A DNA stretch of 64,000 bases from Saprospira sp. CCB-QB6 (GCF_028464065.1 NZ_CP116808.1:2497501-2561500), one strand, 5' to 3'. Positions 42,595-52,164 are shown, counted from the stretch's first letter. Program-made: numbers and translations. The notes: generated from the sequence alone by a model not told the origin.

Positions 42595-43425
42595 ATGAAA
42601 CAAATCCTCTTTATTTTTTTGCTGAGTTTCAGCTTACAATGGGCTTCGGCCAACAATAATGACTTGCCCCCTGCGGAAGTGGGGATTGCCACCTTTTACG
42701 ATGACAGTTTTCATGGTCGGAAAACTGCTTGTAGTGGAGAGACTTATGATAAAACGAAATTGACGGCGGCGCATAAAACCTTGCCTTGTGGGACGGTTAT
42801 TCGGGTGACGCATGCGGGCAATAAGAAATCGGTGACTGTTCGGGTGATTGATCGTGGGCCATATATTGCGGGTCAGATTGTGTCTTTATCTAAGGCTGCG
42901 GCGGAAGAGATTGGCTTATTGGCGGATGGTCAGGCCAAGGTAAAAGTGGAGGTAGTGAGTGCTCAGCAGAGCAGTGCCAAGGCGGTAAAAAAGGAGGCGG
43001 CAGCGCCAAAAGCGGAGGCAAAAGTAGCGCAAAAGGCGGCGGCTCGTCAGCTAGCGCCAGCCTCTAAGCCAGCGGTAAAGAGTACACAGGCAGATGGTTT
43101 GAACATCATCAAAGAGGCCTCGGCTTTGGATAAGGGGGGCTTGTATAAGATGCAGGTCTTGAAATTGGAGCCCAAGGGATTTGGGGTACAGGTTGCGGGT
43201 TATAGCGACTATGAGTCGGTAGTGCAGCAGGTGGCTGTTTTGCAGAAAAATTGGTTTAAGGGGGCATTAGTTTATGCGGATGAGTTGAATGGCAAGCCCT
43301 ATTACAAGATTATTATGGGGCCATTTTTCACTAAGGCAGAGGCGGAGAGTTATCGGAAGAACTTGCAGAAAAAGTATAATTTGAAAGGGGCCTTTGTTGT
43401 CGAGTTAGACAAATTGGACAAATAA
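42595..43425 (+). CDS. RlpA-like septal ring protein with SPOR domain
   Basis: 276 residues with signal peptide MKQILFIFLLSFSLQWASA. Residues ~28-120 are a double-psi beta-barrel of the RlpA family: VGIATFYDDSFHGRKTACSGETY, LTAAHKTLPCGTVIRVTH and VTVRVIDRGPYIAGQIVSLS. A Lys/Ala-rich linker (~125-180) leads to a C-terminal SPOR domain (~190-276), which binds denuded peptidoglycan at division sites. RlpA proteins are lytic transglycosylases or their inactive relatives, and the Asp in IDRGPY is kept. It is followed by its own terminator before mscS. Confidence 0.9.
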   Translation: MKQILFIFLLSFSLQWASANNNDLPPAEVGIATFYDDSFHGRKTACSGETYDKTKLTAAHKTLPCGTVIRVTHAGNKKSVTVRVIDRGPYIAGQIVSLSKAAAEEIGLLADGQAKVKVEVVSAQQSSAKAVKKEAAAPKAEAKVAQKAAARQLAPASKPAVKSTQADGLNIIKEASALDKGGLYKMQVLKLEPKGFGVQVAGYSDYESVVQQVAVLQKNWFKGALVYADELNGKPYYKIIMGPFFTKAEAESYRKNLQKKYNLKGAFVVELDKLDK

Positions 43426-43445
43426 GAACCTATATATTTTAGTGG

Positions 43446-43471
43446 AAGGGCGGCTTTGGCCGCCTTTTTTT
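43446..43471 (+). terminator. Rho-independent terminator of the rlpA gene
   Basis: GGCGGC (43449-43454) pairs with GCCGCC (43459-43464), then seven T. A GTG-initiated extension of the next ORF would read through this hairpin, which argues for the ATG at 43484. Confidence 0.85.
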
Positions 43472-43483
43472 GATTCTAGCGAT

Positions 43484-44392
43484 ATGTTTGAGCAAATATT
43501 GGTGTATTGGAAGCACTATTTGGGACAGGATTGGAATGATTGGCAGATCAAGTTGGCTTTATCGGTTGTTTTGTGGCTGTTATTTAGTCTGCTCAAGCGC
43601 TTGTTAAAAAACTCAGTAGCTAGGCGATTGAAGGCCAATCCCGTGGCTAGGTACAATTGGAACAAGGGAATTTCCTATATCCTCAATGGGCTATTATTAT
43701 TGTCCTTGGCTTTTTTGTGGGCCAATCAGTTTGAGTCCTTTGCCACCTTTTTGGGCTTATTATCGGCGGGTTTGGCCATTGCGTTTAGGGATCCGATTGT
43801 GAACATGGCGGGTTGGTATTACATCGTCTTTAGGAAGCCCTTTAAGGTAGGGGATCGGATACAGGTGGGGGATAAGACGGGAGATGTGATAGACATCAAG
43901 TTATTTGATTTTGTGATGTTGGAATTGGGGAACTGGGTGCATAGTGATCAGAGCACGGGCCGTTTGTTGTCTATTCCTAATATGCGAGTTTTCAATACGG
44001 ATATAGCTAATTACAATGCGACCTTAGACTTCATTTGGAATGAGTTGGAGTTGGATATTACCTTTGACAGCAATTGGGTTAAGGCCAAGGAGATCTTGAC
44101 AGAGATCCTTAACCAAAAGGCGCCTACATATTATGAGCAAGCTAGGGAGAATTTGCGGAACATGAGTGGGGAGTATTTGATTTACTATAATAAATTGACG
44201 CCAATCGTTTATACTTCGGTAGAGCGGGAGGGGATACGGTTTTCCTTGCGTTATCTTTGTCCACCTAAACAGCGACGGGGTTCGGCCCAGCAAATTTGGG
44301 AGAGCATCTTAATTGCATTTGCGGAGGCGGAAGATATTGATTGGGCATATCCTAGCCAGCGCATAATAGGTTGGCCAGAAAAAGAAAAATAA
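43484..44392 (+). CDS. Small-conductance mechanosensitive channel (MscS family)
   Basis: 302 residues from the ATG at 43484. There are three membrane helices (~20-40, 58-78 and ~90-115), the last being the pore helix with G/A packing (FATFLGLLSAGLAIAFRDPIVNMAGW). A beta domain (FKVGDRIQVGDKTGDVIDIKLF) and a cytoplasmic vestibule follow. MscS channels release solutes on hypo-osmotic shock. The size is close to E. coli MscS (286). It is a single gene behind the rlpA terminator. Confidence 0.92.
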   Translation: MFEQILVYWKHYLGQDWNDWQIKLALSVVLWLLFSLLKRLLKNSVARRLKANPVARYNWNKGISYILNGLLLLSLAFLWANQFESFATFLGLLSAGLAIAFRDPIVNMAGWYYIVFRKPFKVGDRIQVGDKTGDVIDIKLFDFVMLELGNWVHSDQSTGRLLSIPNMRVFNTDIANYNATLDFIWNELELDITFDSNWVKAKEILTEILNQKAPTYYEQARENLRNMSGEYLIYYNKLTPIVYTSVEREGIRFSLRYLCPPKQRRGSAQQIWESILIAFAEAEDIDWAYPSQRIIGWPEKEK

Positions 44393-44520
44393 GGCTTAGG
44401 GGCTTAACTTTTCAGCGGAAAAAAATTAAATAAAAGTCGAAAATTCAGCGGAAAAAGAATATCTTTAAAGCACTCAACGACAAAATACTTCCTCGACTAA
44501 CCATAAAACGCATTCTACTC

Positions 44521-45306
44521 ATGCAGAAAGTAGTAATCACTGGCTATAAAGATGTTGCTTGCCAAAAAAAGACAGGTAATGCGATTGCCTTGCAAGTTAA
44601 CCCTCAAGAATTACAGCTCGACTATAATATCTCTTATGGGGATAAAGGGGGGAGTGGTGGAGACACCAAGACCTCTGAAAATGCGGGTGGAGAATCTGCT
44701 CCTATTCCTGGTGCAGCTAACTATGAGACGCCTGATTTAACGATTGAGACTGTAGTGGATGCTACGGGGGTTTTGCCCGATCCAGGTGGATTGCCTACGA
44801 GTATAGGTGGGGCAGTGATGGCGGCCATTAAATTTGCTACAGGAACGCCAACGGTAGAAGATTATATTAAGAAGTTAAAAGATACCTGTTATTATTATGT
44901 AGAAGAAACGCATGGTCCTCCTTACCTAACGGTAACTTGGGGGTCAGTTTTGCCTTCTCAGTCTACTAATATTGTTTCTTCAAAAGGGGTATATAAGTGT
45001 CAGCTACAGAGCTTGACGGTTAAGTATGTATTATTTAGTGCGCAGGGGCATCCTGTACGGGCGGAGTTGACTTTAAAGTTTAAGGGGGTTGAAGATCCTG
45101 AGGCTCGTGCAAAAGGTAACTCTCCTGACTTGAGTCACTTTATTGAGATTAAGCATGGAGACAATTTGCCTAAGCTTTGTGAAGATATTTATGGTAGTCC
45201 TGAGTTTTTTATGGCTGTGGCCAGAATCAATGACTTACCTTCTGTTTATGCGATTGAGCCAGGCATGCGCCTGCTCTTTCCTCCATTAGATAAGGCTTCT
45301 CGATAG
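44521..45306 (+). CDS. Contractile injection system tube/LysM baseplate protein (orphan)
   Basis: 261 residues. The N-terminal ~200 residues match the CIS tube-protein family (Afp7/Pvc7-like): AIALQVNPQELQLDYNISYGD, then PPYLTVTWGSVL, YKCQLQSLTVKYVLFSAQGHPVRAELTLKF, and a Gly/Ser insert in between. The C-terminal ~50 residues are a LysM domain (HFIEIKHGDNLPKLCEDIYGSPEFF, ending YAIEPGMRLLFPPL). In phage-tail-like injection systems this protein joins the tube to the baseplate hub. No sheath, tube, spike or ATPase gene lies within this window. Saprospira grandis is known for rod-shaped rhapidosomes, which may be the related particle. Confidence 0.85.
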   Translation: MQKVVITGYKDVACQKKTGNAIALQVNPQELQLDYNISYGDKGGSGGDTKTSENAGGESAPIPGAANYETPDLTIETVVDATGVLPDPGGLPTSIGGAVMAAIKFATGTPTVEDYIKKLKDTCYYYVEETHGPPYLTVTWGSVLPSQSTNIVSSKGVYKCQLQSLTVKYVLFSAQGHPVRAELTLKFKGVEDPEARAKGNSPDLSHFIEIKHGDNLPKLCEDIYGSPEFFMAVARINDLPSVYAIEPGMRLLFPPLDKASR

Positions 45307-45324
45307 TTATCAAAGAGGAGTATT

Positions 45325-45363
45325 AAAAAGGGCTGCTGGATAAATTATCCAGCAGCCCTTTTT
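45325..45363. terminator. Bidirectional terminator between the CIS protein and VWA genes
   Basis: 14-bp stem GGGCTGCTGGATAA/TTATCCAGCAGCCC (45330-45358) flanked by an A-run and a T-run. Confidence 0.88.
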
Positions 45364-45377
45364 AGTTGTTGTTTGAT

Positions 45378-47105
45378 TTAGGGAGTGTTTCGCACGGATT
45401 GGGCCTCTAGGAGTAAGGCTTTTCTGGCATTTTGGGTGGTGATGTAATTATAACTTCCCTCTCCCCAAAGGGCAATTTCTTGCAGATTATTCTTTACATA
45501 ATCATATTCCTTTTCTGAAAAGTAGAAAATGCTGAGTTGTATGTCTCTGCGAGCACTCTTGCGAATTAAGCGCTCCGTTTTTTTGTCAATACTAAAGTTG
45601 CCATCGGTAGCCATAATAATGCGGTTATTGCCTCCTTCAATAAAGCTTTCGCGAGCGAGGAGATAGGCCTTATTAAGGCCCAAATCGGCATTACTACTGC
45701 TGCGGACTTGCAGCTTTTCTAAAATGCCAATAATTTTTTCTTGTTCTTGGCCAGAAATAGGGGGAAGAAGCAGCTCTGCTTTATCAGAATAGGCAATAAT
45801 GGAGATATTGTCTTCTTTGCGCATTAGCGATAATAGTTGGGTCAAAGAGTTTTTTAGCAGTGGGAGTTTCTCTTCATCGCCCATAGAAGAGGAAATATCA
45901 ATAAGGAAAATCAAGTTATTAGCGGCAAAGCCCTCTAAACTAGGATCTCCTACTTGAGGCATCTGCATTTTAATCTTAGCCAAACTATCTGCCCGAGTAA
46001 TACTATCTTGTCTATTTTTTTCTAGCTGGGCCAATACCCAAGTAGGATCTGCAATGCTATCTTTTCGCAGCGAGTCAAACGCAGGATGATTGGGGTATTT
46101 AAGCTCAAAAATAGGAGGGAGCTCATCCGCGATGAGTTTAGGCTCTGTAGTATAATGCAACATCTTATTATAGAGCGCCGTCAGGCCATTTCCGTAGCGG
46201 TTGTAGTGACTAAGCATATCTCTATAGTAATGAAAGTCAGCCCCCAAAGGCTTATTTTGATATTTTGTTTGGGCTAGATAAGATCGAGCATCGGCAAGGA
46301 GTAACTCTGCTCGGTTAATCATTTGCTCATAATAATCGCGCAGAATTTCTTCGTCCTTGGGAATGCTTCCTAAATATTGCTCTTTGTCTTTTTTTAGCTT
46401 AAAAATTAAGTTCTCAAAATACATGCAGTTGGCCTTAAAGCCAGCACTCCGATCTTTAGCTCTTACCCCGCGACTAATCCGACGCCCTTCCTGCCAAAGA
46501 TCTTCTAGCTCTGAAAGAATATTAGCATATAATTGATTTCGTACTGGAACTTTATAATGATTAAAGCTAGCATCTAAACGCCAATATAACTTCTCTTCTA
46601 AAGCATAAGCATCATAGTACAACAACTCAATACGCTCCAAATATTTATAGCCCTGTAATAATTTTTCATCAGAACGATAGCGCCCCGACTCTAAGTACTG
46701 CGCCAAAGCCTCATAAATTTCTTCTAGTTCTTCTATCAGTTTGTGATATTGACCGATTAACTCCAATGGTTTTCCCCGCTCTTTAGGTGGAATATAAAAG
46801 TTGTCATCATAGAGCTTGACATAAAGATCTCGAGGTAAAATGGGAAAGTAATCGTAGTTCCTTAAAATGATTCTTTGCTCAAAAGCAATCTCTTTTTCAC
46901 CCTGCTCTATATACTCATTAAAGGCCATATTCAAGTAGGCAAAATCACTTTCCATGATATGTAAGGCATGCACCAACTCATTGCTATAAATCACATAGTT
47001 GTTGTAAGCCTCATGGGTCTGTGTCGACATGAGTTCGCCCTGTGCCTTGACTTCAAAAGAAGAAAGACAAAATAACAGGAAAATATAAAAAAATGATGTT
47101 CTCAT
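45378..47105 (-). CDS. Secreted protein with C-terminal von Willebrand factor A domain
   Basis: 575 residues with signal peptide MRTSFFYIFLLFCLSSFEVKAQ. Residues ~25-370 are helical, with many Tyr and Glu and no recognised family. Residues ~390-570 are a VWA domain with a complete MIDAS: LIFLIDISSSMGDEEK (D-x-S-x-S), a conserved Thr region replaced by SSSNADLGLNKAY, and IIMATDGNFS with the final Asp. It likely binds a metal-dependent protein partner outside the inner membrane. Single gene; its function is unknown. Confidence 0.85.
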   Translation of the reverse strand: MRTSFFYIFLLFCLSSFEVKAQGELMSTQTHEAYNNYVIYSNELVHALHIMESDFAYLNMAFNEYIEQGEKEIAFEQRIILRNYDYFPILPRDLYVKLYDDNFYIPPKERGKPLELIGQYHKLIEELEEIYEALAQYLESGRYRSDEKLLQGYKYLERIELLYYDAYALEEKLYWRLDASFNHYKVPVRNQLYANILSELEDLWQEGRRISRGVRAKDRSAGFKANCMYFENLIFKLKKDKEQYLGSIPKDEEILRDYYEQMINRAELLLADARSYLAQTKYQNKPLGADFHYYRDMLSHYNRYGNGLTALYNKMLHYTTEPKLIADELPPIFELKYPNHPAFDSLRKDSIADPTWVLAQLEKNRQDSITRADSLAKIKMQMPQVGDPSLEGFAANNLIFLIDISSSMGDEEKLPLLKNSLTQLLSLMRKEDNISIIAYSDKAELLLPPISGQEQEKIIGILEKLQVRSSSNADLGLNKAYLLARESFIEGGNNRIIMATDGNFSIDKKTERLIRKSARRDIQLSIFYFSEKEYDYVKNNLQEIALWGEGSYNYITTQNARKALLLEAQSVRNTP

Positions 47106-47482
47106 AGGCGATGGGGGGACAGCTTAAAGCCTTTCTGGCTTTAATTTACAAACTCATTTAAACTGATGTTCTCATATACGCTCTAGCCACTTAAACTTAA
47201 TTAGAGCTAAATGAACTCTATAGGATTCGGCTAATTTTTTCAAGTAAAGACTAAAGTCCCTATAAATGAAAATAATATTTTTGAGCAGAATAATAGACTG
47301 CCAGTTCTCCCTATAAATAACGCCATCAATGCAATAAGCAAGAGGATGAAGAAATAGAGCATCGAGAAGATAAAACAGCCCAAAAACTAAGAACAATTGC
47401 TTTTAAATGAGTTGCTCAACAGAGGCTTACCTAAAAGTTAGGGCAAGCAGTTTAATAAAAAAGAAAAAACCAGACCAGAGCC
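47106..47482. other. Intergenic region between the VWA gene and mutA (377 bp)
   Basis: AT-rich, with no GC-rich repeat. A 12-base ATGAGAACATCA sequence at the VWA start codon recurs about 70 bp upstream, perhaps a remnant of a partial duplication. An open frame of 74 residues here begins with TTG and lacks a ribosome-binding site, so it is not called as a gene. Confidence 0.4.
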
Positions 47483-48568
47483 TTAGGCTTTCTCTAAAAA
47501 CTGTTCCCAACTCGCCTTAATTAAAATTTGGCTGTATGTTTCAATATAATAAGCCCCCGCAGCAGGATCCTGAACTTCATTAAGATGACTTTCTAACTGC
47601 AATAAATGTTGCACATTACGAGCAATCCGACGAGCAAAAGGACGCTGCTCTGCCGTTCCCAATATAGGCAACTCTAAACTATGTACCTGCCCCACAGCCG
47701 CAGCCAAGGCCTGCGTACTATTCGCAATCATCTGCCAATACAAGTCTTTTTTACGCTCTGCCACCGCAGCCTGCGCATGTATCCATGGCCAAACGACTTT
47801 CTCCAATCCCTGAGCCTCCAATACGCCCAACCAAAGCCGCTTAAATGCCCGAATTGCAGCAATAGAACGGAAGTAGTTTTCCTCCAACTCAAAGTTAATC
47901 TGAAAATAATGCTGTGCATCCCAAGGCGGAGCCCCCGCAGCACGCAATTCCTCAAATGCAAACTTAATCTCCATCAAAGCATCAGATAAGGCCGTAATCG
48001 CCCCATCTTTTAAGGAAATATTGATCTGAAAAGCCCGCAACTTGGGATAGGTGCCACCATACAATTGTTGCCAAGATAAGGCCTGAAAACTATTACCCGC
48101 CAATAACAAATCTAAATCCGAAGAGTAACTAAAACGACCTAACTCTCGCAAATAATCCTCTGCAAAAATACCTAAGGCCTCGCCCTGCATCTTTAAGCTA
48201 ATCATGTTCAAATGAACGCCCTGCAAAACTTCTTTTATATCCTTGCCCTTGCCCTTCTGAAAATCCAAAATAAGCATGTTCGCCCCGCCATTTAATGCTT
48301 CGGCTACCGCTTTTTGACTAGCCGCCAAATCGCCAGCTACCTCAATTTTTTCCGCAATAGCCCAAGTTTTAGGCGCATCTAACTGGGGCAAAACCAAGGG
48401 CTCCACTTCTCCCTTCCGATAAAAAGGCGAAATGCTGTAAGCCGCCTCAATACTCTGTTGAAGACTCTCTAATGGCTTTCCCTTGAGAAATTTTTCAATG
48501 CTGGCTTTCCATTCTTCTGTACTTAGGCCCTCAAATTCAGCCCAATTTATTTTATTCTTTAAAGACAT
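47483..48568 (-). CDS. mutA: Methylmalonyl-CoA mutase small subunit (stand-alone)
   Basis: 361 residues, shorter than the ~620 usual for full-length small subunits. It shows the family beginning INWAEFEGLSTEEWKASIEKFLKG and IEAAYSISPFYRKGEVEPL, a TIM-barrel-like core, and the substrate-domain signature QIEVDGDL-type segment replaced by AVGQVHSLELPILG with FARRIARNVQHLLQLESHLNEVQDPAAGAYYIE near the end. It lacks the cobalamin-binding domain; that is expected only for the non-catalytic subunit, but the truncation is more extreme. The large subunit normally follows it directly, and it is absent here. It may pair with a mutB elsewhere to convert methylmalonyl-CoA to succinyl-CoA. Confidence 0.82.
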   Translation of the reverse strand: MSLKNKINWAEFEGLSTEEWKASIEKFLKGKPLESLQQSIEAAYSISPFYRKGEVEPLVLPQLDAPKTWAIAEKIEVAGDLAASQKAVAEALNGGANMLILDFQKGKGKDIKEVLQGVHLNMISLKMQGEALGIFAEDYLRELGRFSYSSDLDLLLAGNSFQALSWQQLYGGTYPKLRAFQINISLKDGAITALSDALMEIKFAFEELRAAGAPPWDAQHYFQINFELEENYFRSIAAIRAFKRLWLGVLEAQGLEKVVWPWIHAQAAVAERKKDLYWQMIANSTQALAAAVGQVHSLELPILGTAEQRPFARRIARNVQHLLQLESHLNEVQDPAAGAYYIETYSQILIKASWEQFLEKA

Positions 48569-48770
48569 AGTAGATAGTGCGTTTCGGTGGGGGATTTCGT
48601 CGGGGGAATAAAGTCTTTATGCTTTTTACAACATTTAAAAAGGGGACTCTAGCCACTAATTTAAGGATTAGTCTTTTAAGATTCTAAATTCTTAGTTCTA
48701 ACTTTTAAACTGTCCTTTTCTTGTCCCTATTTAATGCGGAAAAAAAGGATGTTTTATCTTTTTATAATTT
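48569..48770. other. Upstream region of mutA
   Basis: About 200 bp, AT-rich, with nothing recognised. The promoter of mutA should be here but no TAnnTTTG box was confirmed. GC-rich copy 15 follows. Confidence 0.35.
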
Positions 48771-48890
48771 GGGGCTGCCCCGCCCTGCGGGCGGGTCGGG
48801 CTGTGTCGGGGCTCGCAGGGCTGCTCGGCCCTTCGGCGCTTGCAGCGCCTCGGTCTGGCCCTGCGGGCCACTGCTGTCCATCCCTCAGCC
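48771..48890 (+). repeat. GC-rich dispersed element, copy 15 (GGGGCTGCCCC type)
   Basis: Starts GGGGCTGCCCCGCC. The central slot is GGCGCTTGCAGCGCC. It ends CCATCCCTCAGCC and lacks the last hairpin, a truncated 3' end. Confidence 0.85.
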
Positions 48891-49126
48891 AGATTTAATT
48901 GCGCTGCTTTGACCATAATTAGCTATGAATTTTTGGCCAGGTCAGCTATTTTTTTTCGCTATGACCGAGAAAAATAAGGCCGACCAGCGGGAAATTGCTG
49001 CAAAGATAAAAGGGAGTGCGTTTAAATTTGGCTATTGCCTGCGAGCCTTTGGCTCTGCAAAGCCGCAAATAAGTAAGCCCAAGCACTTTTCAAGCTTTTT
49101 GCCACTCAAAGCCAAAACTTCTTTTG
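48891..49126. other. Upstream region of asd (no gene seen)
   Basis: AT-rich, with short open frames of no coding character. It holds a TTTTTG (49096-49101) upstream of the -7 box called next. Confidence 0.35.
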
Positions 49127-49134
49127 TACTTTTG
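49127..49134 (+). promoter_or_regulatory. Candidate -7 box (TACTTTTG) for asd
   Basis: Exact TAnnTTTG match, 29 nt before the ATG. TTTTTG lies 25 nt upstream, the same spacing as in the TonB receptor promoter. Confidence 0.45.
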
Positions 49135-49163
49135 GCTTCTTCTCAGTTGCAAAATATAAAAGC

Positions 49164-50156
49164 ATGAAATTAGCCCTTGTCGGTGCCACCGGAATGGTCG
49201 GCCAAGTGATGTTGAAACTCATCGAAGAACGCAATTTGCCCATTAGTGAGCTCTTACCCGTAGCCTCTGCCCGCTCCAAAGGCAAAACGGTCCGCTTTAA
49301 GGGCCAAGATGTTCCCGTCCTCCTCGCCGAAGAAGCCCTCGCCAAAAAACCAAATTTGGCCCTTTTCTCTGCCGGCGGAAGCACTTCTCTAGAGCTAGCC
49401 CCAAAATTTGCCGCTATCGGCTGTAAGGTGATCGATAATTCTTCTGCCTTCCGTATGGACCAAGATAAACCCCTCATTGTTCCTGAGGTGAATCTGGACC
49501 AACTCACAGCCGATGACTTTATTATCGCTAATCCGAACTGCTCTACTATTCAGTTGTTGTTGGCCCTTTGGCCCCTAGAAAAACAGTATGGCTTAGAACG
49601 AGTTCTGGTTTCTACCTATCAGTCTATGACGGGAACAGGCATGAAGGCCCTCCAACAATATCAAGAGGAATTACAGGGCCAACAACCCGAAAACCCCGCT
49701 TATCCTCACCCTATTTTTGAAAACTGTCTGCCCCATTGCGATGTTTTTGTAGAAGATGGTTATACTAAGGAGGAGATAAAGTTGTTGAACGAAAGCCGTA
49801 AAATCATGAATTTGCCCGAACTTCGTCTCAGCGCTACGGCGGTCCGCGTACCTGTTATGGGCGGCCATTCCGAAGCCGTAAACATTGCCCTGAAAACGCC
49901 CTTTGAACTCGCTGATATTCGCGAATTGTTGGCCCAATCTCCAGGCGTGATTGTCCAAGATAATCCCAGCGAAAATATCTATCCCATGCCACTATCGGCC
50001 AAGGGAAAAGATGAGGTTTTTGTAGGCCGCATCCGCCGTGATTTTTCTCAGAAAAATGGCTTGCATCTTTGGATCGTTGCCGATAACTTACACAAGGGCG
50101 CAGCCACCAATGCCCTGCAAATTGCAGAAGCGCTAATTGAAAAGGGCTGGCTATAA
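49164..50156 (+). CDS. asd: Aspartate-semialdehyde dehydrogenase
   Basis: 330 residues. It reduces aspartyl phosphate to the semialdehyde with NADPH, the branch point to lysine, threonine, methionine and the cell wall. The N-terminal GATGMVGQVMLKL binds NADP. The catalytic Cys126 lies in NPNCSTIQLL, with the conserved NSSAFRM upstream and GHSEAVNIAL (His) downstream. The end is NLHKGAATNALQIAEALI. The length matches the short asd family. It is cytoplasmic and followed by a GC-rich repeat before the next gene. Confidence 0.95.
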   Translation: MKLALVGATGMVGQVMLKLIEERNLPISELLPVASARSKGKTVRFKGQDVPVLLAEEALAKKPNLALFSAGGSTSLELAPKFAAIGCKVIDNSSAFRMDQDKPLIVPEVNLDQLTADDFIIANPNCSTIQLLLALWPLEKQYGLERVLVSTYQSMTGTGMKALQQYQEELQGQQPENPAYPHPIFENCLPHCDVFVEDGYTKEEIKLLNESRKIMNLPELRLSATAVRVPVMGGHSEAVNIALKTPFELADIRELLAQSPGVIVQDNPSENIYPMPLSAKGKDEVFVGRIRRDFSQKNGLHLWIVADNLHKGAATNALQIAEALIEKGWL

Positions 50157-50167
50157 ATGGTCCAGAA

Positions 50168-50310
50168 GGCCCAGCGCTGCGGAGGGGTGGCCGAAGGCCA
50201 GACCGAGCAAAACGAGCGTAAGCGAAGTTTTGTGAAGGGCCGAGCAGCCCTGCGAGCCCCGTAGCATAGCGGCGGCCAACCTAGGCGAAGCCTAGCCGGC
50301 CGCGGGCCCC
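50168..50310 (-). repeat. GC-rich dispersed element, copy 16 (GGGGCCCGC variant)
   Basis: Reverse orientation, GGCCCAGCGCTGCGG to GCGGGCCCC. It carries the CTAGGCGAAGCCTAG hairpin. The central slot is an imperfect AAAACGAGCG/CGAAGTTTT stem, a different kind from most copies. Confidence 0.83.
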
Positions 50311-50347
50311 AAAAAAAACAGAACAACAGCAAAATCAAAAGTAAAAA

Positions 50348-51121
50348 ATGAAAGTACTATCCTACAATGTAAATGGGCTGAGAGCTGCAATTCGGAAAGG
50401 TTTTGTGGATTGGGTGAAGGAAAATGACATTGATATTATTGGCTTGCAAGAAGCCAAGGCTTTGCGTGAACAAGTGGATTTGGAAGAGCTGCAAGCAGCT
50501 GGTTATGAGCATATTTATTGGCATGCGGCCGAGAAAAAAGGCTATAGTGGGGTGGTCGTTTTGTCTAAGGTAAAGGCCGATTTGGAAGTGCAGGGCATGG
50601 GCATCGAGCGTTTTGATAAAGAGGGCCGTGTTTTGCGTCTAGATTTTGGCGATTGGACCCTGTTGAACTGCTACTTTCCTTCGGGTACATCGGGCTCGGT
50701 CCGCCAAGAGGTCAAATATGATTTTTTGGATAGTATTTATGATTGGGTGCAGGAATTGAAAAAAGAGCGGCCCAAAATTTTGCTGCAGGGCGATTATAAT
50801 ATTGCCCATGAAGAAATTGATATTCATGATCCCAAACGGAACAAAAAAACCTCTGGCTTTTTGCCTGAGGAGCGGGCTTGGATGAGCAAATGGCTAAAAG
50901 AAGGCGGCTTTGTGGATAGTTTTAGACAGCAACAGCCCGAAGAGCAAAAATTTAGCTGGTGGAGCATGCGCTCCAAAACCGCCAGGGCCAATAACAAAGG
51001 CTGGCGCATCGATTATCAGTGCGTTTCAGAAGCTCTGGCCCCTGCCATCAAAGGCGCCGAATTGTTGAATGATGCGGTACATTCTGACCATTGTCCCTGC
51101 TTGATTGAGCTGGATGTATAA
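50348..51121 (+). CDS. xth: Exodeoxyribonuclease III (AP endonuclease family)
   Basis: 257 residues. It cuts abasic sites and degrades 3' ends in base-excision repair. The EEP fold shows [13 protein letters not shown] with the conserved Asn, the metal Glu in IIGLQEAKA, a central [13 protein letters not shown], the catalytic [18 protein letters not shown] (Asp/Asn) and the final [11 protein letters not shown] with Asp and His. The size agrees with ExoA/XthA. It is probably transcribed with ruvB, whose ATG is 17 bp downstream. Confidence 0.94.
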   Translation: MKVLSYNVNGLRAAIRKGFVDWVKENDIDIIGLQEAKALREQVDLEELQAAGYEHIYWHAAEKKGYSGVVVLSKVKADLEVQGMGIERFDKEGRVLRLDFGDWTLLNCYFPSGTSGSVRQEVKYDFLDSIYDWVQELKKERPKILLQGDYNIAHEEIDIHDPKRNKKTSGFLPEERAWMSKWLKEGGFVDSFRQQQPEEQKFSWWSMRSKTARANNKGWRIDYQCVSEALAPAIKGAELLNDAVHSDHCPCLIELDV

Positions 51122-51138
51122 CCCTTTTTTTGATAACT

Positions 51139-52164
51139 ATGCGTAACGAACACCTCGATCCCACCAACGATAATTTCTCAGAACAAGAGAATAATATAGA
51201 GAAGGCGCTAAGGCCCCAACTCTTACAGGATTTTACGGGCCAGCCCAAATTGGTCGAAAATCTACAAATCTTTATTCAAGCCGCCAAAAGAAGGGGCGAA
51301 GCCTTGGACCATGTGCTCTTGCACGGCCCTCCCGGCCTCGGAAAAACCACCCTCTCACTGATTATCGCCAATGAGCTGGAAACCGAAATTAAGATTACTT
51401 CGGGGCCCGTGCTCGAAAAACCCGGCGATCTAGCGGGCCTATTGACCAACCTGGAAGAAGGGGATGTCCTTTTTATTGACGAAATTCATCGCCTCAATAC
51501 GGTGGTGGAGGAGTATCTCTACTCGGCTATGGAGGATTATCGCATCGATATTATGCTGGATACGGGACCCAATGCCCGAACCATCCAAATTCAACTCAAC
51601 CCCTTCACTTTGGTGGGCGCAACTACCCGAAAAGGCTTGCTCACTGCCCCTATGCGCGCCCGTTTTGGCATCGATTGCCTGCTCGATTATTACGATTTGG
51701 CTACCCTCATCAAGATTATCAAGCGCTCGGCCCAAATTCTACAAGTGCCCATTACCGAGGATGGCGCCAACGAAATCGGCCGCCGCTCTAGAGGTACACC
51801 CCGTATCGCCAACGCCCTGCTCCGAAGAGTCCGCGATTTTGCCGAAATCAAAGGAAATGGAACCATCGATGCCACTATCGCCGCCTATGGCCTCGATGCC
51901 CTACAGGTCGATAGCCAAGGCCTAGACGAAATGGATAACAAGATTCTGCGTGTGATGATCGAACACTTTAAAGGTGGACCAGTCGGCCTAACCACTATCG
52001 CTACCGCCGTGGGCGAAGATGCCGGCACGATCGAAGATGTACACGAGCCTTACCTGATCCAACAAGGCTACCTTAAACGCACACCCAGAGGCCGATCGGT
52101 TACCTATAAGGCTTATCAACACCTCAATTTAGCCGCCCCCGGAGAAGAAGGGGAACTCTTTTAA
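51139..52164 (+). CDS. ruvB: Holliday junction branch-migration ATPase RuvB
   Basis: 341 residues from the ATG at 51139; a TTG three codons upstream is less likely. It begins with the family [20 protein letters not shown]. Walker [11 protein letters not shown] covers residues ~62-71, followed by [15 protein letters not shown], Walker [12 protein letters not shown], the sensor region [13 protein letters not shown] and a C-terminal winged helix ([17 protein letters not shown]). RuvB drives branch migration with RuvA (not in this window). It follows xth by 17 bp. Confidence 0.96.
   Translation: MRNEHLDPTNDNFSEQENNIEKALRPQLLQDFTGQPKLVENLQIFIQAAKRRGEALDHVLLHGPPGLGKTTLSLIIANELETEIKITSGPVLEKPGDLAGLLTNLEEGDVLFIDEIHRLNTVVEEYLYSAMEDYRIDIMLDTGPNARTIQIQLNPFTLVGATTRKGLLTAPMRARFGIDCLLDYYDLATLIKIIKRSAQILQVPITEDGANEIGRRSRGTPRIANALLRRVRDFAEIKGNGTIDATIAAYGLDALQVDSQGLDEMDNKILRVMIEHFKGGPVGLTTIATAVGEDAGTIEDVHEPYLIQQGYLKRTPRGRSVTYKAYQHLNLAAPGEEGELF

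Noticed and set aside
47172-47396. 74-residue hydrophobic open frame on the minus strand upstream of the VWA gene
   Set aside because: It starts with TTG, has no ribosome-binding site and no recognisable family. A remnant is possible, but it cannot be supported as a gene.
51130-51138. TTG start of ruvB three codons upstream of the ATG
   Set aside because: The ATG at 51139 gives the normal N-terminus, and the extension adds residues not seen in the family. The same logic was used for folD, mscS, the oxidoreductase at 21237-22241, the GT at 56996-58156 and the DUF3127 gene.
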